From Lepidodermella squamata (Eukaryota; Gastrotricha): DNA of 64,000 nt. Below, one piece after another: positions 47,826 to 61,200 of this stretch; positions within the stretch are counted from its first letter, which is position 1; every line of letters starts with the position of its first letter. The stretch is taken from NCBI GenBank assembly GCA_047495785.1, contig JBLDXI010000002.1, forward strand, positions 1,426,001-1,490,000, written 5' to 3'. The notes beneath the pieces were generated by a model that was given only the letters and a program-made list of their open reading frames with translations, made no database searches and was not told where the DNA came from. Both the position numbers and the translations under genes were made by a program.

Positions 47826-47920
47826 ATGGACGTACAGCGATTGATGCAGCGACGAATGGCTATATCGGCCAACCCGGCTGATTGTCTGCCCGGCTCGCAG
47901 GCCAAAACATCAATGCTAGA
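47826..47920 (+). CDS. IP3-receptor alternative first exon a (candidate)
   Basis: ATG to donor GA|gtaaat, 31 codons plus two bases (MDVQRLMQRRMAISANPADC...). It is a G+C-rich coding-like patch in A+T-rich DNA. Phase 2 fits the shared acceptor at 52258, giving a Glu-Pro-Thr-Val join. No similarity recognised, as is usual for such N-termini. Confidence 0.5.
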
Positions 47921-50116
47921 GTAAATTAATCATTTCAATAATTTGTTTTTATTATGACATTTTTGTTATTTATTCTAAACACAAATTATTGTGGCTTTCC
48001 TATGTCGATTTTTCGAGCATTATTTTGACTCGTCGTCGTCTCTCACTATAAATTATGCCGCCATGCTAAAAACAACAACATTACACGTGCTATAATGATT
48101 TTAAAATTCCGATGATTTTACTTTGCGGTAATTTTTGTTCGCAGTTTTAATTGCTGTTATTCACAAGATACTGCCTTGTCCCAAGAACACAATAATGTCT
48201 TTCGTAAAATTTCCTACCACATTTGAGTTTCTTTTTATTTTGGTGCGTAATTCCATACTCTCGCCGTGCAATTCTCGAAGGATTCGTCATTTATTTATGA
48301 AAACATGGAGTTTTCGGCTTAGAGATGTGTGGGAAATTAGAGCGTCGCCGCGGGGTGTCTACATGAGACATTCGATATCTGGCGGGGCAAGAAGCTGAAT
48401 TCATGTTTTAGATGAAAATCCTGGGAAAAAATGGAGAATTTTAGTCTTATTTGAAATATCGCTATTGCACCTCGATGGTAACCATCGACGACAGCCATGC
48501 TGACACATCGCCGCCGAAGGAAGTCGGCCGATTTTCGATCCACCACCATGAAGGCCATGGATCAACTAAGTACTGAACCGATAAGCTATATTATTATATT
48601 ATTTTCGCAAAAAATGGAAAAAATTTGATTTTTAGGGGTAAAACAGAAATAATTTGCTGTTGTTTACTATTTATTGGATCAAGTCCTTCTCATGATTACC
48701 GAGTGACATTTATAGCAGGGTCATTTGTTTCTCGTTATTTTTATTTATTCGCGTCGCCTAATCTGTTAGGAATATTTTGAATCAATTGAGTAAACATATT
48801 GGGCCTTCGCCGAGGCCATAATCAAAATTATTAGCCAGTGCCATTTTTACTGATCCTTAGATTGATGGATGAGTTAAAATTGCCTTCAATTCAGATTTAT
48901 TCGGGTGATTCATCATTTTTACCCTTATATTATTCGTTAAATTTCGTCGTAGCTTTTACCTCTAATTCAAAATAAACGATTCGGCGTATATCGCTAATCT
49001 TGAGATGTATATTCCTTCTGGGTAGAGCTCTGGTCAATGTTGAGCGAATTTTTCTCCAGTTTAAAAATTTTTCCGTTTCAAGTGCATTTCTGACGATTTT
49101 CTGAGGCAATCCAACTCGGACACGCTTATCGATATTTTCGCGTAATATCGAATTGCGTCAACTTGGTAGTCGGGAGTTGTCGATATTCGTCATTCGAAAT
49201 CCGCAAAAGTAGTATCAGAAGGAATTAAAAATCTCGGCGTGGTAAACATGAGACTATAAAATCGCCTGCTAAATTTTTTCTGATTACTCAATTTTGGAAG
49301 GGCTTATGGCAAATCCGAAAGCTAACGATTTCCCTATATGTTTTTGTTTGAAATCAGTGTATAATTTAGAGTAACTCTGATTGTTGGGCTTTTTCTGTGG
49401 TCATAAATTATTTCTGATGAGTATCGGAATGTTAACCAAATTTTCTTCTCTATACGAGAATGACGATCAAGAGGCGTCAAAGTATGTTCTATTATTATCG
49501 TTTTATTTCTATTAAAGCATTATTAGGACACCATTATCTCTTCCGGGGTGGCTCGGCTATACAAAGCACAGAGTAGTCAGAAGCCCCGTGCTCAATGTTA
49601 GCGTGCTGGCTTTTTAAATTATTCAAATCCCATCGGACGTAGCGATAAACGATTTTACAATCATTGTCTCACGGCCAGAAAATGTAGCAGTAGCCGCGCC
49701 TCATGTTGTGGCGACTTGAACGATCGCACTCATCGTGTGTATAATATTGTTATTGGGCTATTGGCAAATATAATAATTCGGGAAAAATCGGCCTGAAAAA
49801 ACTCATCAGCGCCGTTAATTTTTTAACCGCAACAAATTTGTTGTACGTTTTTTACACGGCGATAATTTCGATATAACATTTCAACCCCAGTCGTATCTAC
49901 TCGACATTGCGCAAGTTGAATCGCTCGCCAGAACCCCAACAATACATGTAAGTACTATATATTTGTTATAAATTCAATGAACACCAAACCAAAAAAAAAC
50001 GTGAATTTATTTTTTCACTCAATTATACCACGGGTGCCCACAATTTTTATTGCATTGTACCGATCTTCAAATTGATCACTTGAATTTTGTGAACTATTTT
50101 TCTCACACTCTGATCA
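47921..50116. other. Intron / regulatory DNA between candidate first exons
   Basis: No gene of its own. It contains weaker first-exon candidates 48475-48569 (donor gtactg) and 49429-49481 (donor gtatgt), both phase 2. It also holds a possible noncoding first exon ending AT|gtaagt at about 49947, which would complete ATG with the G of the shared acceptor. The rest is A+T-rich. Confidence 0.4.
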
Positions 50117-50439
50117 ATGGCAAGACGTCCGAGTTTGATCACATTCGCGTTGCAAAGCAATCCTCAGCCGACGGACTCATCGCTCGCTGAGATGAATGAG
50201 CGTCGGCGGTTCTCGAAACCGGGCGGCGGCGGTAAAAGGCAGATATACTCCATTAAAGAACCAACGACGACGTTAGCCGACTCAAATTCCAATTCGGTAT
50301 CTATGCTGCCACTGATTGTGGCGCCGAAATTGGACGGCCGACACGTTGACATGATGATGAACATGTTAGATGATGTCAACGTATTTGCGGCACGTCGTTC
50401 AGCTGCATTCGCTAGTGATTCGAGAGCCTCCCGCCCTCA
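50117..50439 (+). CDS. IP3-receptor alternative first exon b
   Basis: ATG to donor CA|gttagt, 107 codons plus two bases (MARRPSLITFALQSNPQPTD...), compatible in frame with the shared acceptor at 52258. It is the longest candidate N-terminus: polar, with a basic stretch RRRFSK containing a possible kinase-type RRRFS site, a GGGG run, and a methionine-rich MMMNM segment. The codon composition is clearly coding-like against its flanks. Confidence 0.6.
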
Positions 50440-51092
50440 GTTAGTTACATACGAAAAAATTAGTTTCTTTAATAAAAAAATTCGACCCTCTAGAGGTTCC
50501 CCATCAGCGGTGTCATGTGCGATTTTTTTGAAGTTTTTCCGAATTTTTTTAAAATTAGCCTAGATATTTATTTTAAATCAGGTTAATTTCTGAAAATTTC
50601 TAGAAAAATTCCTCCTTAAATTTTAATTCTCATTGTTAAATTGTAGAATTATAGATTAATTATACGTATTAAGTCGCCGGTTTGTAGTCCCAAACCACTA
50701 CCTCGTGTCGGTAATTATTACAACTTTTGCCTATATTAATTATAGGCTGCCTTGTCTTATCATCGCGCGCGCGCTCTCTCTTATTGTGTTGCGGCGACGC
50801 GTATATTTGAGGGCCGAAAAATCTTTGATTTTTATGGCGTGATTTGCTGCGCGTGTCACGCAAAGGCGCGGTTGCGGGCGGAAATGACTTGTTGTAAGTC
50901 TCGAGACATGAAAATAATACGAAATGGCGACTAATTATGATACGCATTATGATACGCCGACAAAAAGTCGTCGACGACGACTTCCGACCTTATTGGCTGC
51001 TGCTGCTGCTGGCATTCGTTGCGTTTTATTGCCGCCGCTGTTGCCGAGTATCGATGGCGATTGTTTGAGCTATAAGGTGTAGTAAATAAATT
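50440..51092. other. Intronic DNA between first exons b and c
   Basis: About 650 bases without a supported gene. Includes cgcgcgcgcgctctctctt near 50763 and a ctgctgctgctgctgg run near 51000. Probably promoter sequence for the following first exon. Confidence 0.4.
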
Positions 51093-51226
51093 ATGTTATA
51101 CACGCCATCAGACATCAGGTACGATAAAGTTGTCGACCGCACTGCTGCGCCTTGCATTCATCAGCATCAAGCAGCGACAACGCAAAATTCAGTAGTAGGA
51201 GCCAATAATAACGCCAACAATCTCGG
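51093..51226 (+). CDS. IP3-receptor alternative first exon c
   Basis: ATG to donor GG|gtgagt, 44 codons plus two bases (MLYTPSDIRYDKVVDRTAAP...), ending in an Asn-rich stretch. Phase 2 is compatible with the shared acceptor at 52258 (Gly-Pro-Thr-Val join). The donor is close to consensus. Confidence 0.6.
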
Positions 51227-51659
51227 GTGAGTACCTTTCCGCTCTCGTGGCCCATTCGCGAATAAAAATATGTTTTCGTGCTGCTCGTTCTATAGTAGTG
51301 GTAATATTAATAATAATAATATCGTCGCGTGTTTGTAAAATTTACAAACATTAATGTGTATCGAATCGCAGAAGTCATAAAAACCCTTGTTATGTAATAT
51401 CGGCACATATTATTACCATACACATCGGCGACGACTCAAGAAATCATCCTCGTTTTACGCGCTTTCTAACGAGCACGCATTAAAATTGAATATATATCGC
51501 AACAAGCAGTGGTCGAGGCCAAAACGGCGTAAGTCAAGCGACCAGTTTTTTTTTATGAATATATCAATAAATCATCATCATCACACGCTATATATCGCTA
51601 TCACTCTTTGACTTCTTCTTGTTTTATCACTGCCGTTTTAAGGCGACTTTGAAATCGCT

Positions 51660-51730
51660 ATGGATGAGTTAACACGCCGGCTTGCTGCAAATTTCCCGCA
51701 ACCTAATAATCATAACAATAATCTAAAACA
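51660..51730 (+). CDS. IP3-receptor alternative first exon d
   Basis: ATG to donor CA|gttagt, 23 codons plus two bases (MDELTRRLAANFPQPNNHNN...). Phase 2 is compatible with 52258. It uses the same gttagt donor type as exons b and e. Confidence 0.6.
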
Positions 51731-51822
51731 GTTAGTTACGCTTTATTACATCTCTATAATATTATTGGTATCGTTGTATCTTCGCTACATATTCTTATTG
51801 CCGCGATTTTTGAAACAAAAAA

Positions 51823-51992
51823 ATGAATTTTGTGAGATCACGTGATAGAAAGCGTAAATCTTTTTTCTTACCGGCCGAGTTTAAACGCTCGACCCGTGGC
51901 GTTCCGAACAGCAGTCAAGCGGCGCCGCTCCTTGGAGGCGGCCTCAAGAACGCTGGCATGGGTGACCTCAATGACCAGCCGGTTAACAACGA
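51823..51992 (+). CDS. IP3-receptor alternative first exon e
   Basis: ATG to donor GA|gttagt, 56 codons plus two bases (MNFVRSRDRKRKSFFLPAEF...). Phase 2 is compatible with 52258. It is the nearest to the shared exons. A strongly basic start (RSRDRKRK) is followed by a neutral stretch with a GGG run; a second in-frame ATG (MGDLNDQPVNNE) could also serve. Confidence 0.6.
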
Positions 51993-52257
51993 GTTAGTAC
52001 CGCCATCGAAGCATTGTAGCATTGCTGTTTTCTAGCGCGTGGCGTTTGTGTTTTTTCGATTTTAGACAGTTGTTTTTTTGCAAAATTTGACTGTGTCAAC
52101 TCACTTGTTGTTGCCTTTTAAACAATCTTGGTGTGCGTGCTTTTTTGAGGAGTTTTGTCTATGATAGATATACACTTTGCCTTTAGCTGTTTGTTTTGTG
52201 TTTTTGATGCCGAAATTTTGAGCGAAAATTAAATGATCTTTTTTTATCTTTCAACAG

Positions 52258-55200
52258 GCCGACGGTTGGGTCTGGCCGAGATCGCGATGGTAGCGATTTC
52301 CTATGTATCGGCGATGTGATTGCTCTTTATTGCGAAGAAACGGGCGGTTACATCTTCAGCTTTCAATCCAGGTAAAAAAATGAAGGCTTCAATAATTTTA
52401 CCGAATTTTTTTTATATTTTAGCTCCGCCTACAACGGCTTGTACATTTATTATGGACAAGATCGCAAAAAACCGCAAAATATTCAGGACCCAAAGGGAAT
52501 TACATTTCAAGTTTGCATACAAAATCGCTACAAGCTGAACAAGCAACTTCGAAAATTGCAAGATGCAATACGAGACGACCCTAATAACTTGGAATTACGG
52601 GCTTTGCTACCTCAAGCTGAAGTAAAATTGTTTTAAATATTTTTTCTAAATTTAATTGAATTTTTTAAGGCGGCTTCCAATGCTGAGCATTCGGACAACG
52701 TGGCTGAACAGCGGCGCCTGCAGGGTAAAAAAGTGCGGTACGGCGATACGGTTCAGTTGCGTCACATGTACACGCACAAATTTGTACATGTCTCGACGAC
52801 GTCGACGTCAACTCGCGATAAGAACAACATGAAAATTGAACTGCAGTTGTACAACGCTAAACATGCGCAATTTCGCATTCAGCCGCGTTACAAAGTCAAG
52901 TCCGAGGGCGAATACGTTCAAGTCTACGACCAAGTCGTTTTCGAGAGCGTCAAATCGCCTGGTCATTACTTTCACGCTAGTTTTCCCTATTTCATCACCG
53001 ATATTCTATATGGGTAAGTTTCTAATATTAAGGTGAAAAATGTATAAATCCCTCATTTTTCAGAGCTGAACTGAATTCCAGTGTCGAAGTGACCGGATTC
53101 AGCGTTGCCAAATATCACCGACCTCAAACTAGAGATGAAACTCTTGTTAAGGTGAATCATTGAAAATTTTCGCGATTTATATGACTAATTTGTCCTTATT
53201 TCAGTCTGGCTCAGTTTTCATGCTATTCCATAAAGAAATGGAGGCTTATTTGACCGCTGAGGGTTTACTTGATTACAATATCACTGAAGGGGGTGAGTTT
53301 TTTTAATGAAAATTTTTGAAAAAAATTGATTATTTCTCGTTTTTACAGTTCACTTGAAGCTAATCGCTGTGGATAATTTCAGCGAAAAAGCTATCCTAGG
53401 CCCGCAAAATGTGTCGTATTGCTGGCAAATCGAACCCGAGGAGAGTATTATTCGCGGCGGTCCGATTCGTTGGGATCAGCAGATTCGCCTACGACACGTC
53501 ACTACATCTCACTACTTATGCATCGATAACGATTTGAAAGTTTCACTGTCACGTGACGCGGATCCTAGCACTGTTTTCCAGCTGCACTCTGTGTTGAAAG
53601 AAAGCGGCGAAATTGCGTTTGAAAGCTATGCGCGTATTCAACACGTACTCACCGGCTACTGGCTGCATGCGACCAAGGACGAGATGCATATTGTACAGTA
53701 CCAGGGCGGCCCAAATGAAGACCGATCTTTCCTCTACATCGATCGTGATACTTCGAAATTGAGGAAGATCCTAGCGACGGAAGATAGCCAGTATCAAAAC
53801 GCATTCACCATACGAGTTGTAGACGAATCGCTAATAACGGGAGCTAATTTTGTCCTCGGCATGGCTCCTTTCCTCATGCGACTCATTAAAAATGTTTGAA
53901 TTTTCAAAAAAATTTGGATTTTTTATTTAATTTTTTTTATTTTAGCGAAAAGATGGAAAGTCGATGAAAATGTACAACACTCACAAAGTTGTCAGCGTAA
54001 GTTATTTTCTTGATTGAATTTTTTTTTACGAATAATGAAAAATCGGCATTTTAAGCCAGATTAATAAATTCTTTTTTTCCGCTTTTTTTGGAAAATTGAA
54101 ATTGAAATAAATTTTTGTAAATTTTACAGGCGCTGCGCGAACTTCGCGACTTCATGGTTCATAACGGAGAATCGGTCAAGGTACGCCAGCGGATGCTGAG
54201 CAGCGCTAAAATCGTCGATTTGCTCGTCGAATTGCTGGCATGCCCCGTCGATGGCGTGCCGGACGAAGCTAATCTAACGCCGATTTTTCTCGGGGCTTAC
54301 GATGTCATCCATCAGTACATGCGTGGCTGCAAGAAGAACTGCCTGTATTTCGCGAAGAACATCACATTTCTGCAGCAACAACTGACGTTGAAGCCTGAAA
54401 TTTCGCTGAGCGTTGTCAGGCTTGTTGTTGAGTTGATTCGTGACAATCGCAAGGTCGTCGATCGAATATCATCGGACCAAATCGACTGGTTTGTCGGGTT
54501 GTTGCGGAAGACGAAAAACTACCGATTTCTCGAGTTGCTAAACGTACTCTGCGTATGTGACGGCGTCGGAATTCCTGCGAATCAAAACTGTATTGTTCAA
54601 AAATGGCTGAACAAGGACAAGGAGGACGTGTATTTGATCCAGCGCGGCCAATTTATCAGCTTGGAAAGTAATCTCAACTACGTCAGTGTTAACGGCGGCC
54701 GGTCTTGGACGTCACTGCACACGTTTTTGAACCCGATCAGCCCTGATTATTCCGAGAGCAAATGCCAATTTTTGCACGCTCAGTTGGATTTATTCGCCAA
54801 TCTGTGCTATGGCCATAACAGTTTTGCGATGAGGCAAATCACGCATGAATATGAAATTCTCACCTGGGACCAGGCGATGTTTTGCCTTCGAAGTGAGATT
54901 TTACCAGCCGATTTACGCGCGAAATATTGCCGTTTAATCACCGATCTTTTCGTTGATATGGGCAATAATTATTCGGTCCTAGATCACGTGGTGACTTCGT
55001 TCAATTACGAGGAAATTGAGGTGAATCTCGCGTCGGCTAAGCGGCATTTCAAATACGCCGAGCAGGAACTTCACACCGTTACTCCGATTTTGAAGGAATG
55101 GATTTCGGATTTTGTCAAGAAAAATCCAATCATGTATACGAACGAAGTTGGCCAGAACAAGCTGATCGAGGAGGTTATGAAGTTGCTGCAGTGTTTGATT

Positions 55201-58200
55201 AAATTCGGCTGTTATGTCAACGATAACGACATTGTCACGATTTTGAACCCACTCTTGGCGATGCTGGACGGCCGGTCTGATATGCCTTTCACGGGTGATC
55301 GGACTTCGAAACATGCCAAAGCGATTCTAAAGCAGTATCAGGTCAAGGACAGGTTTCAACCCAGCCAGGAAACCAAAGCCCTCGTCAACGCTAAATGCCA
55401 GTAAGCATCCCTAACTCTTTTGAAAAAATTGGAAAAAATGAATTTTTAAGGAGGAATTTTCAAATTTTATGCTTTAGTGCCAAATTGTCCCAAAATAAAG
55501 TTTTTCAATTTTAAGGCCCATATTAAGGAGATTTTTTAATATGATTCATGAACGATAGCTGTTATTAATGGGCTAATAGCGGTCAGTTTACGACCTACAA
55601 AGCCAATATCGATTCCAAATATCGATTTTACAAATCAGTGATTTTTCCGATTTCAGAAGATTTTAAATCTTATAATAAAAATGTTAAGGGTAACAGGTCA
55701 CTGAAATACAAAATCCTAGGGTTATAGAAAGGAAAAAACACTAAAACTCTAATAAATCGAAAAATTAAATGCTTAAAAAATGCTGAATTTTATTGCTGCA
55801 ACCTTAATATTTTGCCAATTTTTTTAATTTTTCTTATTATTTTCTCAGAATAATTCTTGCGCTCGATCTAGTCTTGCAAATTCAGAGCAACAAGCGGCTT
55901 GAATATTTCATCGGAAAATTCAAACTCGTCGACACTCGCCCACCGGCGACTCGCGGTAAAAAAGGCTCCGACGTCATGAAATCAAACCTGGACAGCATGC
56001 TGATCGACGAAATGGGCAACAAGTTGACGCATACAGATGCGCGGAACCAACGCACTTTACGCGCGCGAATGATCAAAGAACTCGACGATATGTTCTACAA
56101 GTCTGACTTTTTCACGGGCGAACAGCTGACGGAGATTATGCTCGATCTTGCCGAGTACAAATACGACACAATTCTCGTGCTATCGCTGCACATTCTCAAC
56201 AAATATTTCAGCTCGCGATCGCACACCTTCGAACTGGCTGAGCATTGTCAAATTCTCATAACAGCCGAGTCGAATAAAGTTTACACGCAAGTTCAGAAGA
56301 AAATCTCAATTCTTGGATTTGTTGGCATCGCGAAACCGACCGAAGAACAAGCGGCGATTGTTTGCGAGGTTTTGCAGCTATTTCGAAGCTTTTGCCATCT
56401 TCGCTACGATAATTCTCAACCGCATCGCATCAATCAAGACATTCTTCTCAACTTTGGCATCTTGGACCTGTTATTCCAGATTCTCGAGCAGTTTTTCGAT
56501 GCCTCGCTCATTGTAAGATTTTTCGGGAATTTTATGAATTTTTCGTAAAATTTAAAATTTTTCAGGAACAATACTCGAATATGCAAACGATTTTACGATC
56601 TGCCCTGCAACTTTTGGCGTCGCTATCCCATCGCCACCCATCAGTTCAGTTCCGCGTGTACGAACACGTCGACGCCATGCTTCGACTGAAATACGTCGAG
56701 GCCGAAGTTGCAATGGCCCTGCGAGAGACGTTTTCAAACAATTTAGAGCTGTGTTTGAAAGTCACGCCGAAACAAATCGACGAAATGGTTCACATTCTCG
56801 GCCAGCGGCAAACCGCTGCGTTGGAAATTTTCGACCTGCTCAAAGAACTGGCGAAGCTAGACGAACACGATTTGCCGCTGAAACGCAACCAACAAGTCAT
56901 TATGGACGCGTTGATGGAAGACTTCAACAAAGTCGCTGCGGTGTTCAACATCCCGAAGGAGGAACGTTTAGCTATGATTAGCCAGGCCGATGAGGACGAC
57001 CTGAATTTGATTTACCTGACGAAATTAGTCGATTTACTGGCCACGTGTGCTGAGGGCGAAAATCGGCACATTGAATCGCTGTGTCAAACAATCTTGCCTT
57101 TGGATGAATTACTGCGGATTTTGAACCAAGCCGCAGTTCCGCCTCGTTTGAAGCGGTCATTCACGAACTACCTGGTCTGGGTTTACATGCGAACCGCGGG
57201 TACTATGGTGGAATCTGGCGCCAGTGAGTTGCCTCATGATCGTGATATTTGGGCCTTTCTCATGACTTTGGCTGACGAAATGAACCGGTTGACGGTTTAC
57301 ATTTCGCAAAATGGCGACTGCATTCGCGAATTTTTGAAGCCATGGTCTTCCGCTCGAGGGCTGACCGAGGATCGCAAGTTGGAGGTCGGGCGACAACTGA
57401 AAGATGCCGAGTTTTTCGCGACTACGGCATCGCTGTTCTTGCAAACCTTCATTTTGCGGTTCTATTCGCCTGAAACTGATGCCTACCCCGAGGAAGGTGT
57501 GATTTTGGACAATCTAGCGAAAGCTGCTATCGTGAGTTTTGAGAAAAAACTAAATTTCAAAATTAATTCAATTTTTGGATCTGAAACAGGACTTTTCACT
57601 AAAAGCCAAGCAGTTCTTGATTAATGATCGATTTTCTCGAAATCTGCTCAATTGCACCACGGTTCTATTGAAAGCATCAACTACCAGCATTTCAGTAATT
57701 GATTTTGAATTCAAAATTTCGGAAGCATGCAATTTTTCTTATTGAATTCAGGATCGCGAGGATTTCATTCAAATGTTCCGAAGTTCCAGCATCGAAGCGA
57801 AGAATGAAGTTGTTCAGGTAGGGAGACTTTTATCAGTTATCGCGAAAGAAAATGTTGAATAGGAATTTGAATCATCCCAGGACTATGGCTTACCACTCAA
57901 GGTGCCTTATATATAAGTTGTAGGACCCCAAATGAACTGCAAAATTTTCTGAAACTATAATTTGAAAACTCAATTTTCTCTCATATTTCCTAACTTGCGT
58001 GATCCCCAATTATTTGTCTATTTTCTATCGAAAAAATATTCACAAAATTTCCCAGGCTTGCGGAGGAATCAGTTTAAATTCATCCTAATGATATTTATAA
58101 ATTTTTCAGAATTATCAAACCTACTTCGCGGAGGAGGAAGCGCTCAACAGGCGAATGTTGATTTTCGCCAAAAATTGTCGAATCGTTTATAGTGGCGAAA

Positions 58201-61200
58201 ATACGGTCGAAACTCAACTTGGTTATAAAGGAAACTTAAGACGTGAGTTGATTTTCCACTTCAAAATAATGTTAATTAACACTTTTTTATAGCATACACC
58301 TCGCTATCGGACGACGAAGCGCTACCACTTGGGCGTGAATTTCAAGCCCTAGTCCGATGTTTTGTAAAAACAGGCGAGAAAGAGAATAACAAACGCTTCG
58401 TCCAAGCCGAAAAATTGGTCAATTTTCTGCGAATTCTCGCGCATTACAGCAATTTATCAAGCACCCTATCCGGCGCCCTTGCCGGACTGCCGCCTTGCAT
58501 TGAGCTGGAACAGCTCTGTATGCGATGCCTACAGCTGTTGCGGGCGATTATTCACAATGAAGAGCGTCGATTGCCGGCCAATTGGGGCCAGTTGCTCGCC
58601 GATCGGCAGACAATCAAGCAGTTGCGCGTGTTGAAAGAAGTTCAAGATACTTTGAACGCCTACGGGGCGATGAAGCAGGTGATACCGCTGTGCGGTCAGC
58701 GATCTCGCGCCCTTGTCCAGGAAGCGTTGCTGCTCATCAGCATGATGCTGTTCAACGCGAACCGGAATGCTCAAAAGGCGATTCTAGACTTCTTCTTGCA
58801 CACGCGGCTCGAGACGTTTTTCGCGACAATTCGCACGCGTATGCAAATGTCGACGGTTGCGATTAAGGAGAGCCGGGCTTTGCTCATGTTTCACAAATCA
58901 AAAACTGCCGAGTTTTCAATTGTGCCTGAAATCGCGCCGGAGACGAGCGGGAACAACGGGAATCTGATACCATCAGGCACGAGTGGCATCATGAAGCGAG
59001 GAACTATGGCGGCGATTGAGCCACCACCGCAGTTTTCAGACCTCGATCGGCCGCATGGCGATTCGATGCGGCATGCGCTGGTGCCGAAGAGTGGCAAGCG
59101 GGCGAGGCTGGAAAGTCAGGGCAAATGCGGGTCTTGCTGCATTCCGAGGGGAGCGGATGAAAAGCGAAGACCATCGACGACTGCCTACAACGGCGAGATG
59201 GACGAAATGCTTGGATACAAGGGCGATACATCAGTTGTACCGGTAAATTTTCGCCGAACCTAAGAATTTATTTTGAAAATCGATTAATTGAAAGGCTGCT
59301 AGGAAATATACCACGAAAACGAAATTTTTATAATTTTAAAAAAAATCCTCCTTAATTTTTTTGAAATTTTTTAATTTGTCTACAATTTTTCCTAACTAAA
59401 GTTCAGCGGTTTCGGGTATGATTGCAAAATATTGCGTCACTTCAAGGTCAATAATAGTTTTTTGCTTGCGTGTTTTTACAATTTCATTTTTTCTAATTTT
59501 TTCAATTTTTTTCGCGATTTTTGTAATATTTCAAATTTAACTGATTTTTTTAAATATTTCCAGCTGACTCACTCAAAGGCTGACATGAAAGACGCGACCA
59601 CAGTTGTTCAAAGCCGAGAAGGTGGTGACATAGAGCAGGGCGAGGGTCGGTCTAAAGGCCACGGTCACGGCGGCCGGTCGCTGCCCGCCTACGAGTACAA
59701 AGACGACGGCTGTATCAACCTAGTCCTTCGCGTGCTCGCCGCAATGTGCGACGGTCAGATGAACAAAATGCAAAATTACCTGCGCGAACAGCCGGATAAC
59801 ATCAAATCAGTCAACATCATCGCAGATACAGCGAGATTCCTCGAGGTGATCTACTCCAACATCAGCGCGTCGACCATCGACCTAGCTATTCAAGTTTTCA
59901 TGACGTTGAACACGTTCACCGTAGCGAATCAATCGAATCGAATGGTTATGATTGACAACAAAGTGATTGATTACATCAATTTCATCCTTCGAGCTGGAAA
60001 ATTGCGAGATTGCGCCGCGAATAAACAACTGGAAATTCGCCGTGAAATCGGAAATCTCCTCCTTTCGATGATCGAAGAAAACGGCCCTCTCGAGCTGCTA
60101 GTCGGCCGTGAAGTTCTGGAAACCCTGGATAAAGATGCGATTTACAAATGCATGGTCGAGTGTTGTAACATCTATCGAGCGTTATCGCTCAAAGGCCTGC
60201 GGGTTCGGAAAGCTAGGCGTGAATTGATCGATCGACTTCGCCAGTCGAAAAATTGCTTGAAAGATTTGTTGAGTGACCCGAAGGCGATGCATGACCGCGA
60301 TTTGGCGGCGAAATTGTTCGATACAGGCTTTTTGTACTTCCAAATCCTGCAACGGTTGTACGATATTGAACCTGGCTGGGAGGAGCGGCAGGAAATTGTG
60401 ATCAACAGCGAGCAGCGGGATGTTTACGACTTTTTCAAGAAAAATTCAATGTCTGTCGAAGTGGTGAAGGGCGAGAGTCTGCAGAAGATAAACTTCCTTG
60501 TTCGCAATAAGGACGCAATTCGGGAGGAGGTGAAGGAAAAACTGAAATGGAGCGTCGATCGATCGAGCCCGCGTAATAAGGTTCAGGACTTGGTTATGTG
60601 GTCGAAGGACATTCTACGGGATGCGCATTATCAGAAGAAAATTTTGAGTAAGCCGATCGCGATGATGTTTACGCGATTTTGGCTGTTCTGGAATCAGCTC
60701 TCCATTTTGCTATCGCTGCTGATTAATTTCATCATGATTTACACGTGGCATTCGGTTGTCCAGCCGGATGAAGTTAGCTTCCATAATGAAGAGAAAAACT
60801 CAACGGAGGAAGAAGACGATTTCGACATTGATTCATTCGTCGCAGGATTGTGAGTTAAAAATTTTAAACAAAAATTAATTTTAATATCGAATTTTTACCA
60901 GGTATAAACCGCCTGATAGAAGAACGTTGCTGAACCGGGAGTATCCACCGTTTGGCTATGTGAATAACCTGGACCCAGATATACGCGGCCTTTCAAAGCG
61001 GACCTACAACATGTCGATGTACCTGCTCGGCGGGCTTCACAACGCGTCCGCTGTTTTTGTGTTCATCGCCTACTTCCTCAGCAATCATCCTACGCTGCCC
61101 AAATTTAGAGGGTTCGTTTTTTTCAATCATGACCTATTTAATAATTATTTTTGCATTAATAGTGTGGTAACCTGGTTTCAAAAGCTGTGTCGGCGCAAAG

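Noticed and set aside
49540-49650. Possible tRNA-like sequence (ggggtggctcggc... with ttcaaatccc)
   Set aside because: The arms do not pair into a cloverleaf and no anticodon loop can be placed.
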